Part shown: one piece after another, positions 25,744-37,412 of the stretch
How the letters are laid out: the number at the start of each line of letters is the position of its first letter
Position numbering within the stretch: the first letter of the stretch is position 1
Assembly (NCBI GenBank): GCA_014529385.2
Contig: CM043945.1
Location: forward strand, 149,159,241-149,223,240
From: Adiantum capillus-veneris
Taxonomy: Eukaryota; Streptophyta; Polypodiopsida; Polypodiales; Pteridaceae
Direction of reading: 5' to 3'
Length of the DNA: 64,000 bases
Translations under genes and position numbers: made by a program
Notes under the pieces: model-generated
What the model was told of the DNA's origin: nothing
Seen by the model: the letters and a program-made list of their open reading frames with translations, nothing else
Databases searched by the model: none

Positions 25744-28542
25744 ATGGCAGCCGCGAAGTCACCGGCAAAGAAGAAAAGAATGAGCATCAAGGATTACCTG
25801 GAAGAAGTGGAACCCTTCGTCATTCCAGAAGGAACACTAAAGCCCACCAGCACATGGATACAAGAAGATCTGTTAGAGTCCAACGACCTGAAGATCTACC
25901 AAGGAGTGTTCAAAGACACTCAAGGCAATGTTATCGAGCTACCAATGTTGCCGCGAGAACTCAATGAGTTCGTACGAAGCAAGATGGCCGGATACTTGGA
26001 GAAGATTGATCTCCACAACTACTTTGAAGCAATACCGGCAGGGGTGGACATCAAGAGAGTATGGGAGTTTGTGACAAGCATCAAAGAGGCAGGCCAAAGT
26101 AACAGATCTACAAGGCAGGCTAGAAACAGAGATAATAATCACTGAGCGGGTTGTAGCAGATGCACTAGACCTCTCCAACGAGGGGGATAGTGTAACAAAA
26201 AGAAGGGATGAGGTCAAGGTGTACAATGAGAAGAAGGGGAATTACACCTTTGAAGACATTGCCAACCGAAGAGTGGCAATCATGAGCCAGTTGTACAACC
26301 AGTACTTCCACATGTGCACGAAGAGGCCACATAAGTACAGGATGCCGCCAGGTGCAATTGCCACGACATTCACTTGGGCAATGACGAAAGGCACCCCAAA
26401 GACAATCAACTATGCGGCATATATACATGACAACCTAGTAAAGATAGGCAACAAGAAGCCAACCTATATAGTGCCAGGAGAACTAACCACCAAGGTGATT
26501 TATGGGGCACTACACGCAAAGGGAAGATGGCCTGACCCCCCGTCTCAGAACGACTGGCTAAGGCTAAAAGAAGACAAGGAAGATGAGCCTCAAAGAGCAC
26601 CAAGGGTGGCTACAAGACTGAAAAGATGGCTAGAGCCAGTTCAAGAGGAGCAGCCCGAGCAAAAGAAAGGGAAGAAGGAATTTGCCCAAGTGCCTGCCAA
26701 AGAAACAAGGTCACAGAAAGCGGCAAGACTAGAGAGGCTGATGGAGAGCTTCCAAGCAGAGAGAGCCCTCAAGGGTGATTTAAGTGAACTCTGGAAGCCT
26801 TCTCTAGAGTTTATGTTAGGATCGTCCTGAAGAGTGAAAAGGGACCGATTTGAGGACTATATCAAGAATTTTGAGATTCTTGATGCTGCATCAGAGAATA
26901 TTCCACATGTCCCTTTCACAGAGGAGGAAGTACAGCAAATACGGCAGAAACTGCTAGATGAGCAAGAGAGCCAAGAAAGAGAAAGAAAAACTAAAGCAGA
27001 CAGGGACTTAAAGGGAAAACCTGCATCTCTACCAGCCAGCCCTAAACCTAGCCCACAGCCCTCACCACCACCCTCTCCACCTCCTAGCAGCCCTCCACCC
27101 GAAGATAAGTCGGTTGAAGACAAAGCAGAAGAGCAAGAGCAGAGACAAGAGCCGGAGCCAAAAGAAGAGGCTAAGCCTTGAAGTGAGCAAAAAGAATTAG
27201 AAGATTCTTATTACACATTTTTGGACCTGCTAGCTGCAGGATACACGAAGGAAGAAGCCGCCACAATCGCATTAGACTTGGCGAGGACAGGGCCTAAAGA
27301 ACAGATGCAAGGCATCAGACTCGTGGAACTAAAGGAAATTGCTACAGATACAGTGGACCTGCACCCGCCCTCCAACGACTGCGACCTGGTGATGACGAAG
27401 CTAACAGGGTTGAGAGCGCAATCCGTGGCTTCAGAGAAAGAGATGACAGCTCTCAAGGCCACTGAAGTAAAGATTAAAATGGAAATAGACTCTCTCCAAG
27501 GACAAAGCCAGAGGCAAAAGGAGAGAGAAGCTGAGCTACGGGCCAGCCTAGCAAGGGCGCTACAAAGCTGCCAGGCAATGGAGGAAGCCAATCAAGCAGC
27601 CGCAAAAAGAATGCAAGCAGTTGAAGAAGAATGTCAGCAGCTAAGCAAATCATTGCTAGATACCGAGAAGGAAAAAGATAACTTGACACTACAGCTGGCA
27701 AAAGAATCTAAAGAAGTAGAAGCCATGAGAAACGCCAAGGAAAGGGCTGAGATAGATCAAGAAGCAAGCCAGGATGAGGTCCTTGAGCTCAAGGACCAAC
27801 TCAAAGTAAAAGATCAGACCATCCAGAGGCTGCGAGCATCACCTGCCAGAGTTAGAGCTACTAGCTCGACTCAAATCACGACTGAGAGTCAACTCTATGA
27901 AGAACAAATGCAAGAACTACAGAAAGAGCTGACTCTAGAGAAAAAGAAGAGATTGATGATGGCAGAAGGATCTATCGTCATGCAAACGAGAATGGAAGAA
28001 GGCCAAAAAGCCCTGCAGCAGGAGGAAGTAGAAATCATGACGAGAAAGCTCGAGGAGGCGGAGAAAATAAACGCCGAACTAAATGACCTCCTCGTGAATA
28101 TGGGGGAAGAGGCAGAAACGGAAAAACAAAAACTCCTGAGGCAAATTGAGGAGTTAAAAGGACAGCAAACAGGAGAGCCAGAGAGCACACGGCCAGCGGC
28201 CAATGAGGGCATTGACTTAGAAAATGTGGCAGATCCGGTGGACACGCCTATGCACGAGGAAATCCTAGAAGGATCCTCTCAAGAGCCGCAGGATCTAACA
28301 CAAGAAGAGGAAGAAAAATTGCGAAAAGCAATAGAGGTGGAGCTCAGAGAGACCACAAAGGAAGCCTTAGAGTGGGAGCAGAGGGTCTTCAAGTCTATGA
28401 CTATTCAGAAGATCGACGCCAACAAGCTCAGGCGCGAGTGGCTTCAACCCTCTCTCCCATATCCATTGTTGAAATATGAAGCAGCTACCATAAACAAGCG
28501 GATCAGAGAAGAGCCAACAATACCACTGTACAATGCAGATAC
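25744..28542 (+). pseudogene. Extra 3' gene of the giant gypsy element: coiled-coil protein, 5' part
   Basis: It starts MAAAKSPAKKKRMSIKDYLEE; PAKKKRM resembles a nuclear localisation signal. An N-terminal globular part (to about 26830) includes FVIPEGTLKPTSTW and ANRRVAIMSQLYNQYFHM. A Pro-rich hinge lies at 27040-27110 (repeated SPxPSPPP). A long Glu/Lys/Gln-rich region at 27420-28180 has the heptad look of a coiled coil. A frameshift lies near 26100 and TGA stops at 26828 and 27179. The frame is interrupted at YNADT by the minus-strand gypsy element and continues at 37413. Joined length would be about 1,145 codons. I see no membrane segments or signal peptide, so it is not an obvious env-like gene. 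I recognise no family. Confidence 0.75.
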
Positions 28543-30119
28543 TGTAACATTTAATGGCCTAATAACTTATGTGTAGCGGAAATTAGCATGAACATAGTGG
28601 GCATTTCATTAGAATAGAAAAGAGTGCTTGGGTGGAGAGAGCAACAAAAAGCATAACACCTAGTTAGATAGCATCGACAATACTTTCAAAAGAGAGAGCA
28701 ATTAAGCTATTGACAACAGTTGAGGACCGGATTTTCATGGAGCCGGTCCCCCCTCCAAAAGGCTTTGTATTATGGTTTCTCCCATCAAGAGAGACATTGT
28801 ACAATACAATTCTTTGTGTTCCTTCAAGACTAGCTAGTGCAATGAAGATGGAAACTTCATGCACTAAGCAAAACACTTAACAAACACAACTTGAATTATC
28901 CCCGTTCTCAGACCCAAGACCTCACACACCTTCGAAGATGGTGAGACCTAGCAGGTTATGAGAGTAGATTGAGAGGAAGAAGGAGTATCTTACGAGAAAG
29001 ATGTACATCTCCTCACATAATCACTAATATGTAGCATAGCTTAGCTTAGTAATTAGCTTGGTAGAGGAGATGAGCATGCATTGAAGCTTGGCTCTTGGTT
29101 GGATTTGCATCCACATGCCAAGAGAGTGTTGATGTAGGCTTCTATCTCACAAGCTTGGAGTAGGTGATGAGTTCTCCATTAAAGCTTGGGAAGAGATAGT
29201 CTTCTCTTTCTTCACACATGAGCTTGTGTGAGTGTGTGTGTGATAATGCCTTGCAAAAATCAGCCCCCTCTCTCTCTTGGGCGAGCCCTCTTGCTAAATG
29301 CTCTTCCTGAAGCCTCATTGGCCCTCCCCAAGTCAAGCCAATTACAATTAAGCAGCATAAGTGATAGCCTTCTGACATGTGTCCCCCTTTCCCCTTTTGT
29401 GAGAGCTTTAGGTAATTAAATAATTAAACTAAACTCTCATTGGACCCCTTTGCCTCCTGGCCAATAGGAATCAGGCAAGCCATGGGGCTCCTGAATGCTC
29501 ATTGGACCCCTTGGGAGACTGCCCAATAGTCTTCTAGGAGACTTAATTCTCATTGGTTTCTTTTATTAAATGTTTTTAAATTAATTAAACTAGATTTACT
29601 CTAGCTTAATTTTCATTGGTCCACTTCAAGGGTCATCCAATAGAAATTGGGCACACCTTGTGGGCCTCTGGCCTAGGGAGCTGACATGTGTCCCTCATTC
29701 CCTTTGTGTAAAGGGAGCCTGTGTGTGTGTGTGTGTGTGTGGCTTTCTCTCTCATCCCCTACCTTTAGGGCTCGCCCCCTCCCATGTAGGGATGTGCAAA
29801 GACTTTTAGGGCACACACAAAGCATCCAATTTTCCCTAGGGTTGACCTTTGGACACAACCTTTGAATTTTGGAACCTTAGCACTTTGGAAGTCTTAATGG
29901 GCTGAACCTTAGGGTCTTTTTAGCCCATTGTTGCACATGGCTCTTTTCCAGATGCCCCCCCCTTTGGATCCCTATTTTCCCTCCTTTGGATCCCTACTGT
30001 GGCCGGTCTGCTAGCTTAACCAATATTCTAGCTTTTTCTCCCCTGGCCTTCCCCACATTAAATGATCAGTTTAATATGAGAAAATCATTTAGGAGAATTA
30101 GATATTGAATATTATGACA
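28543..30119 (-). repeat. 3' LTR (left copy) of the chromovirus
   Basis: 1,577 bp; on the plus strand it begins TGTAACATTT and ends TTATGACA. It contains (GT)n at about 29719-29740. Short open frames within it are repeated in the other LTR and are not genes. Confidence 0.96.
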
Positions 30120-30135
30120 TTACCTCTCTCTTGAA
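30120..30135 (-). promoter_or_regulatory. Polypurine tract of the chromovirus
   Basis: On the minus strand the bases just before the 3' LTR read TTCAAGAGAGAGGTAA. This purine-rich tract is in the position expected for plus-strand priming. Confidence 0.7.
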
Positions 30136-30475
30136 ATCATAGTCGTCCTCGACTATGGTGTAGAGAAGATAAAGCATGTTCATGAGTCCTTTTCTTAGCG
30201 GGTAGAGGATCCCTATGTTACCCTACGACATCATTCCACAATGGATGACTAGTCCATTTGGCGCTTGAGAGCCTGAGGCTGCCGCAAGCATGTCTGCACA
30301 TTAGTCCTATCAGTCTTCCATAGTAGAGTGACAAGCTCTACTTGGTGTTTGGGAGACGTCGTCTCGGCAAACTTGATCTAAGCATGCATACTACTTCATT
30401 TTTGTGCACAAATAAAGAAAAAGAGAGTCTTATAAGACAAAAATTTTGTTCATTTTTAACATTTTGTACATTTGC

Positions 30476-32941
30476 TTACTCTTGGGAAGCATTGTAAGCA
30501 TTGACAAGGTTTAGGTTATCCTTTAATTGTATGCCTTGCATCCATCTAGCATCTTCAAAAGGATAATTCTTAAACTTAATAAGATATCGTCGGATAGTCT
30601 TACTGCCTCTTAGTACCTTGTCTTCATGTCGGAGAATGGACTCGGGCTGCAGCACCTCTTCTTGGTCCTCGATCTCCGGTGGGTCTTCAATAGTTGGTTC
30701 TTGAGGTGGCTCTCCTTTGTAAGGCTTTAATAGGCTCACATGAAAAGCATTGTGTATGAGCCAATGATTGGGCAACTTGAGTTGATAGGCCATCTCATTG
30801 ATTGGCCTAAGAATCTGAATGGGACCATAGTACCTTTTTGCTAGTTTAGCATAGTACTTTTGGTGACCCGTAGGATTCTTGCCCGTTGTGTGCCTTAATC
30901 GAGCCTTGGGAAACTTTAACAAGACCCAATCGTTTTCTTTAAAGGCTTGGGCTCTTCTGTGCTTGTCAGCAGCAGCCTTTTGCCTTTGCTGTGAGATAGA
31001 GATAGCATCCTTAATCTTTTGGAAAGATTCTTGTAGGTCTCGGCTATACTCATCTGCAACGAAGATCTTCCCATGTACCTTAAGTAGCAAGGGACTTTTT
31101 GATCTTCCCTCAATTACCTCGAAAGGTGCTTTTCCAGTGGAAGTATGTACAGTGTTATTGTAAGCATACTCCACTAAGGGTAAGTACTTCTCCCATTGGG
31201 ATCTTTGATCTACTTCCGTTACATAGGCTTTTAGTAGATCGAGAATGGTTAGGTTAGCTATTTCACTTTGGCCATCAGTTTGTGGATGATAGGCCGAAGA
31301 GAAGTTTAGCTTGTTCCTAAATTCTCAAAGAGACCCTTCCAGAAATTACTGGTCATTCTAGGATCTCTATCCGACACTATTGACATGGGCAAGCCATGGT
31401 ACTTGAAAATTTGTGAAATAAAGAGGGTTGCCATTTGATGGGCTTTGATAGTCTTTTTGACAGGTATAAAATGAGCTTGTTTACTAAACTTGTCTACTAT
31501 CGTCCATATCCCCGTATTCCCATGGATAGACTTAGGCAATCCAAAGATAAAATCCATGGATATGCTCTCCCATGGTGAATTAGGGATTGGCAAGGGTTGA
31601 AGCAATCCAAGTTGCTTCCCTCTATCAAATTTTGTCTTTTGGCATACCACACATTTGGAAACATACTCTTGTATGCTCACTTTCATGGTAGGCCAATAGA
31701 AATATGTTTCAATTCCCTTTAAGGTAGACTGAATCCCTCTATGCCCCGCATAAGGTGGAGCATGAGATTCATACATTACTTTCTCACGTAGTGAGTTAGT
31801 AACGCATAGTCTATTGCCATAGAGAAGATAACCATCTTGTAAAGTAAATGGTTCTTCTTTCTTCCCTAATGCAAGGGCTGAAATCACATCTCTAAAATCG
31901 GGATCAATAGCATACTCATCTATCATTGAAGATAGATCATTGTGAGTTGCTATGGAAACCGCATTCACTCTCGGCCGTCTTGAGAGTGCATCAGCTACTT
32001 GATTATGCTTGCCAGCAATGTGAGCAATATGAAAATGAAATTGCGAAAGGAAATTTGCCCACCTCATTTGTTTGTCGGAGAGCTTGGTCTGTGTCATGAA
32101 GTACTTAAGACTTTGGTGATCCGTTCGCAGAATGAAAGGAGTCCCCAATAAATAGTGCTTCCATGAGTCTAAGGCATGTAGAACTGCAAGGAGTTCTTTT
32201 TCGTATATGCCTAGAGCTTGCTCAACAGGGTCGAGCCTTCGACTCTCATAGCCTATGGCGTGCCCTTCTTGGAGCAAAATAGCTGCAAGGCAATCACCAC
32301 AAGCATCGCATTGGACCTCAAATGGTTTTGAGAGATCCGGTAGTGTAAGCACAGGTTGAGAGATAAGCTTTTCTTTAAGCTTTTCGAAAGCATTGTTCTC
32401 CTTAGCAGACCATGTATACCTAACGCTTTTCTTTGTTAGGTCATGTAATGGTCCCGCAATTTTGGAGAACTTTTCTATGAAGCGTCTATAGTATGCACAC
32501 ATACCTATGAAGCTTCTTAGTTCATGCAGATTCCTTGGTTTAGGCCATCCTTTTATTACCTCTAACTTGGATGGATCCATTTGGATGCCATCTTGAGAGA
32601 TAATGTGACCTAAATATTGAATCTCTTGCAAGAAAAATTCACTTTTATTTCCATTAACATAAAGTTTATTCTCTCTTAAAACTTGAAATATTACCTGGAG
32701 GTGTTGCTTGTGTTCCTCCAATGAATTAGAGTAGATGATAATATCATCAAAGAACACTCCAGTGAAGGTTCGATGAGGCCTGAACAGCTTCTCCATCAAG
32801 CGGTTGAATGTGGTTGGTGCATTGGTCAAGCCAAAAGGCATGACAATGTATTCGTAAAGACCAAATGTAGTATGAAATGCGGTCTTTACAATGTCTTGAT
32901 CAACTATCCTTATTTGATGATAGCCACTTTTTAGGTCAACC
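30476..32941 (-). pseudogene. Chromovirus pol: RT remainder, RNase H, integrase and chromodomain
   Basis: On the minus strand, reverse transcriptase continues with DLKSGYHQIRI, MPFGLTNAPTTFNRLM and catalytic box FFDDI. RNase H follows (VQCDACGDCLAA; RTDHQSLKYF). The integrase has an HHCC finger (HAPPYAGHRG ... CVVCQKTK) and D, D, E in SMDFIFGLP, SDRDPRM and TDGQSE. After a GPY/F-type region (YYGPIQILRPINEMAYQLKLP) the C-terminus is a chromodomain (RRYLIKFKNYPFEDARWM). Such domains are thought to guide integration to particular chromatin. One-base deletions near 32940 (within the RT FSR-xDLK motif) and near 31305 (between ENLGT and KLNFSSAYHP) break an otherwise intact frame. No other stops are seen. 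Confidence 0.93.
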
Positions 32942-35423
32942 TACTGAAGTAGGTCGATCCTTGTAGCTTATCAAATAGGTCTTCTACCCGTGGAACGGGA
33001 AACCTATTCTTGATAGTGATCCTATTTAGTGCTCTATAGTCGACACACATACGATATGTGCCGTCTTTCTTTTGCACTAATAGCACAGGTGAGCAAAATG
33101 GAGATGAGCTTGGCCTAACCATACCCTTCTCAACTAACTCATGCACTTGCCGCATAATCTCCTCTTGTTGAGCTTGAGAAACTCTATAAGGAGGTTTATT
33201 AGGCGGTGAACTTCCTGGAAGAAGTTCAATTGCATGGTCATCATTACCTCGTTTAGGAGGTAGCTCACAAGGGATGTCGTCAATAAAAACATCTTGAAAC
33301 CCCTTGAGAAAATTGGATAACTCTAATTCCTTTTGGTTGCTTTTATTTTCTTTTGCTAAAGCATTAGGTTCATTTTGAGAGTCTTTAACAAAAATCATGT
33401 ACACGGAAATAGAGCTCTTTATTGACTTGTTGAAAGCTGGTGTATGTACAATGGGGATGGTGTTACCCATTTCCTTAGCATCTATATACATGTCTTTTTC
33501 CCTGAACTTAAAGGAGATTCTCCTTTCAGGAAATTTAACATCGGCAGCCAGGCGGTCAAACCATGGTGCCCCTAGGATTACATCCTCATGCTTGAGAGGA
33601 GAGATAAAGAAGTCCTCTTTGTCCACATAGCCTTGGACATGAAGCCTCAATTTCCCGATTAAGGGAGTGACTGAAGCTTCTTGCCCCTTGAAGGCACTGT
33701 CTGCGGGTAGGACATCTCCCATCTCGTAGGATTGTATTCCTAGCTTGGTGGCCAACTCTATAGATATAAAATTGTGAGTAGAACCAGGGTCAAAGAGAAT
33801 AAAAGCATCATGTTCTCTTACCTTTCCCCAAGCATGGCATAGAGGAGATCCTTTGTGGTGAGTTTGGTGAGTCTCCTCCTCTTGGATTTCAACCAAGGAA
33901 GCTCTAGGAGGATCTTGGCGGTTGTTCTTTTGGGCACAAGCGCGGTACGCATGCCCTTGTTCGCCGCACTTGAAACACCGGTTATCCTTACGATGACGCT
34001 CAAGCTCTTCAGGAGAGAGTTTATTCTTACCTTTGTAAACTCCCTTCTCTTTAGCTTTGTTGGAGTTGCCCTTAGGAGACTTTTGGACATTGTCCTTCCC
34101 CTTAGGCTCATTGGAACCCTTGTTTTCCGGGGGCTTATTATTTCTTTTTGCCCCCGTTTGGAAATTGATTCGAGAGGCGACCATAGTGTGGTGTATTACC
34201 GCCGATATGGTACGTGGTCTTTGGGAGTTGACATACTCCGCCATTTCTTCGGTTAAGCCCGCACAAAATTGTTGCTTTTGCTCTCCAAAATCCAACTTTT
34301 TGAAGACAGTGGCTTTGAGTTGTAGGTCCCAAAACTTGTCTACATATTTGTGGATAGATTCATTGGGAGAGAGCTTTAAGCTTCGCCATTCGGTGAGTAC
34401 TTTGTCTTTGGCATCGGTGGCCAAAAACTGCTTCATAATGGAAGCTCTTAAAGCTTTCCATGTTCGTGGAGCTTCACCGTTGGCTCGTAGGCTAGACCAC
34501 CATTGTCTGGCGGACTTTTGAAAGTGCATAGCTACATGGCGTAGCTTAGAGGACTCCGTGAAGCCCTCATCTCCAAACGCCGCATCGAATTGTTGGATAA
34601 AGGCCAAGACTTTGTCCGTAGCACCAAAGGTACCATCATAGGTAAGGAAAGAGATGCTCTTCCCTCCCTCTTTGAATTTCTTCAACTTGGACGACCTCTT
34701 CCATGCGGCATAGGATTTCCTATGACCTCTTCTTTTTGATGGTTCAAAGGTTGCACCATCACTTTCTTCAGAAGGTGAAGAATTTGAAGAAGGTGGAGAA
34801 GAGGGTGACCTCTTTCTCGCCTTTTTCTTGTCTTGATCTTTGTCGTCTTCACCATAGCTTTCATAAGAGGAAGAGGATGAAGAAGATGGAGAAGAGGGTG
34901 TCCTCTTTCTCGCCTTTTTCTTCTCTTGCTTTTTATCATCCCTCTTTGAATTATGGCGTGGAGAAGAGTGTGATGGTCTTCTCCGCTTTGGTGGTGATGG
35001 AGAGCGTTTAGCCCGCCGTCTTCGTGGAGCCATCTCCGCCGAGGTGGCGGGAGACTCGCTTCTTTCTCGTTCCTTTGGTGGAGGCTCTTGAGTTCTCCTT
35101 TGGGAAGGAGATGCATCATCAAGAAGTAAATTCTTGAGCCCTTCATATGGATTCTCTTCTTCTTCCCGAATCAGAGTGAGACCTCTTTTGGTAGTCTCAC
35201 AAGGAGGCTTCCTAGGTGTTCTCTCGTCATGGTGATGAGCTTGGAGAATCCCGTGAGCACGGAGCTGCCGTTGCACTTCACTTTGGAGAGATGGATTGCC
35301 CATGGCTTGTTGAAGCCTAGAAACAAGATAGTTAACAAGCATTGAAGCATCATGAGTAGCTTGCTCATGAGCAAAATCAAAGTTATCAACATTAATTTCA
35401 CTCTCTTTACTATTGTCAGCCAT
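32931..35423 (-). CDS. Chromovirus gag, protease and start of reverse transcriptase
   Basis: This is an uninterrupted 830-codon frame. Residues 1-85 are polar. Residues ~110-240 are unusually rich in Arg, Lys and Ser (MAPRRRRAKRSPSPPKRRR) and include a duplicated block KKKARKR[TS]PSSP. The Gag core (~250-420, with WWSSLRANG and FWDLQLKATVF) is followed by knuckle CFKCGEQGHAYRAC. The protease carries LFDPGSTHNFIS, a DPGS variant of the usual DSGA/DTGA catalytic motif. The frame ends in the RT at STYFSRL because of a one-base deletion. The RS-rich N-terminal extension could act in nuclear import or RNA binding; that is inference. Confidence 0.93.
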   Translation of the reverse strand: MADNSKESEINVDNFDFAHEQATHDASMLVNYLVSRLQQAMGNPSLQSEVQRQLRAHGILQAHHHDERTPRKPPCETTKRGLTLIREEEENPYEGLKNLLLDDASPSQRRTQEPPPKERERSESPATSAEMAPRRRRAKRSPSPPKRRRPSHSSPRHNSKRDDKKQEKKKARKRTPSSPSSSSSSSYESYGEDDKDQDKKKARKRSPSSPPSSNSSPSEESDGATFEPSKRRGHRKSYAAWKRSSKLKKFKEGGKSISFLTYDGTFGATDKVLAFIQQFDAAFGDEGFTESSKLRHVAMHFQKSARQWWSSLRANGEAPRTWKALRASIMKQFLATDAKDKVLTEWRSLKLSPNESIHKYVDKFWDLQLKATVFKKLDFGEQKQQFCAGLTEEMAEYVNSQRPRTISAVIHHTMVASRINFQTGAKRNNKPPENKGSNEPKGKDNVQKSPKGNSNKAKEKGVYKGKNKLSPEELERHRKDNRCFKCGEQGHAYRACAQKNNRQDPPRASLVEIQEEETHQTHHKGSPLCHAWGKVREHDAFILFDPGSTHNFISIELATKLGIQSYEMGDVLPADSAFKGQEASVTPLIGKLRLHVQGYVDKEDFFISPLKHEDVILGAPWFDRLAADVKFPERRISFKFREKDMYIDAKEMGNTIPIVHTPAFNKSIKSSISVYMIFVKDSQNEPNALAKENKSNQKELELSNFLKGFQDVFIDDIPCELPPKRGNDDHAIELLPGSSPPNKPPYRVSQAQQEEIMRQVHELVEKGMVRPSSSPFCSPVLLVQKKDGTYRMCVDYRALNRITIKNRFPVPRVEDLFDKLQGSTYFSRLT

Positions 35424-35810
35424 TCTAACAACTTTTAGGTGTACTTTGGCACTTCAAGCCCTAGTTGCTACTCCTCTTTACCCCTTTAGAAAAAGCACTC
35501 AAGCTACTGTACCCGCGGCTCGAATACCATTAATTGCAAGGAATAGAAGAGAGGGTCTTTTGACACCAAAACAGCACCGGCTCCTGTCAAGCTTCTAATA
35601 GCTCAATAGTGGTTAAGCCGTAGGCAAGCCCCGTAGGACTCCACTATTAAGACCATAGCTCTCGACGGTGATGCCTCGTTAACTGCACGAAGGCAGGCGC
35701 ACTGCAAGGCTGAAAAATCTCTATTCTACTTACTCACAGGCAATTAATAATACCAACCATTTGTAGCTAGCTTGAGGACCTCCCTTCTTGAGCAAGAAAA
35801 GAGAAACCTT

Positions 35811-35824
35811 GAGCTCTGATACCA
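35811..35824 (-). promoter_or_regulatory. Chromovirus primer-binding site (initiator tRNA-Met)
   Basis: On the minus strand TGGTATCAGAGCTC follows the 5' (right-hand) LTR after a single spacer base. The untranslated leader then runs from about 35810 down to the gag start at 35423. Confidence 0.93.
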
Positions 35825-35825
35825 A

Positions 35826-37412
35826 TGTAACATTTAATGGCCTAATAACTTATGTGTAGCGGAAATTAGCATGAACATAGTGGGCATTTCATTAGAATAG
35901 ATTCCTAATGAGAATTACAAGAGTGCTTGGGTGGAGAGAGCAACAAAAAGCATAACACCTAGTTAGATAGCATCGACAATACTTTCAAAAGAGAGAGCAA
36001 TTAAGCTATTGACAACAGTTGAGGACCGGATTTTCATGGAGCCGGTCCCCCCTCCAAAAGGCTTTGTATTATGGTTTCTCCCATCAAGAGAGACATTGTA
36101 CAATACAATTCTTTGTGTTCCTTCAAGACTAGCTAGTGCAATGAAGATGGAAACTTCATGCACTAAGCAAAACACTTAACAAACACAACTTGAATTATCC
36201 CCGTTCTCAGACCCAAGACCTCACACACCTTCGAAGATGGTGAGACTAGCAGGTTATGAGAGTAGATTGAGAGGAAGAAGGAGTATCTTACGAGAAAGAT
36301 GTACATCTCCTCACATAATCACTATATGTAGCATAGCTTAGCTTAGTAATTAGCTTGGTAGAGGAGATGAGCATGCATTGAAGCTTGGCTCTTGGTTGGA
36401 TTTGCATCCACATGCCAAGAGAGTGTTGATGTAGGCTTCTATCTCACAAGCTTGGAGTAGGTGATGAGTTCTCCATTAAAGCTTGGGAAGAGATAGTCTT
36501 CTCTTTCTTCACACATGAGCTTGTGTGAGTGTGTGTGTGATAATGCCTTGCAAAAATCAGCCCCCTCTCTCTCTTGGGCGAGCCCTCTTGCTAAATGCTC
36601 TTCCTGAAGCCTCATTGGCCCTCCCCAAGTCAAGCCAATTACAATTAAGCAGCATAAGTGATAGCCTTCTGACATGTGTCCCCCTTTCCCCTTTTGTGAG
36701 AGCTTTAGGTAATTAAATAATTAAACTAAACTCTCATTGGACCCCTTTGCCTCCTGGCCAATAGGAATCAGGCAAGCCATGGGGCTCCTGAATGCTCATT
36801 GGACCCCTTGGGAGACTGCCCAATAGTCTTCTAGGAGACTTAATTCTCATTGGTTTCTTTTATTAAATGTTTTTAAATTAATTAAACTAGATTTACTCTA
36901 GCTTAATTTTCATTGGTCCACTTCAAGGGTCATCCAATAGAAATTGGGCACACCTTGTGGGCATCTGGCCTAGGGAGCTGACATGTGTCCCTCATTCCCT
37001 TTGTGTAAAGGGAGCCTGTGTGTGTGTGTGTGTGGCTTTCTCTCTCATCCCCTACCTTTAGGGCTCGCCCCCTCCCATGTAGGGATGTGCAAAGACTTTT
37101 AGGGCACACACAAAGCATCCAATTTTCCCTAGGGTTGACCTTTGGACACAACCTTTGAATTTTGGAACCTTAGCATTTTGGAAGTCTTAATGGGCTGAAC
37201 CTTAGGGTCTTTTTAGCCCATTGTTGCACATGGCTCTTTTCCAGATGCCCCCCCCTTTGGATCCCTATTTTCCCTCCTTTGGATCCCTACTGTGGCCGGT
37301 CTGCTAGCTTAACCAATATTCTAGCTTTTTGTCCCCTGGCCTTCCCCACATTAAATGATCAGTTTAATATGAGAAAATCATTTAGGAGAATTAGATATTG
37401 ATTATTATGACA
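35826..37412 (-). repeat. 5' LTR (right copy) of the chromovirus
   Basis: 1,587 bp, nearly identical to the left LTR, followed on the plus strand by the GATAC duplication. It has a shorter GT run than the left copy. Confidence 0.96.

Larger units (their letters stand above)
28543..37412 (-). mobile_element. Young chromodomain Ty3/gypsy element (chromovirus) nested in the 3' gene
   Basis: It is bounded by near-identical direct LTRs (28543-30119 and 35826-37412) and by GATAC duplications at 28538-28542 and 37413-37417. Coding strand is minus: primer-binding site beside the right LTR, gag-pol 35423 to 30476, polypurine tract beside the left LTR. By eye the LTRs differ by about four substitutions, two 1-bp indels, a GT-repeat length change and a ~17-bp indel near 28616. 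Insertion is therefore far more recent than the host element. An initiator-Met primer and an integrase-linked chromodomain place it among chromoviruses. Confidence 0.95.

Noticed and set aside
28664-29858. Small frames inside the chromovirus LTR, repeated at 35963-37151
   Set aside because: They are duplicated simply because they lie in both LTRs and show no domain.
32931-32950. Programmed ribosomal frameshift in chromovirus pol
   Set aside because: The break lies in the middle of the reverse transcriptase fold at FSR-xDLK, not at a gag/pol boundary, and lacks a slippery heptamer. A one-base deletion is simpler.
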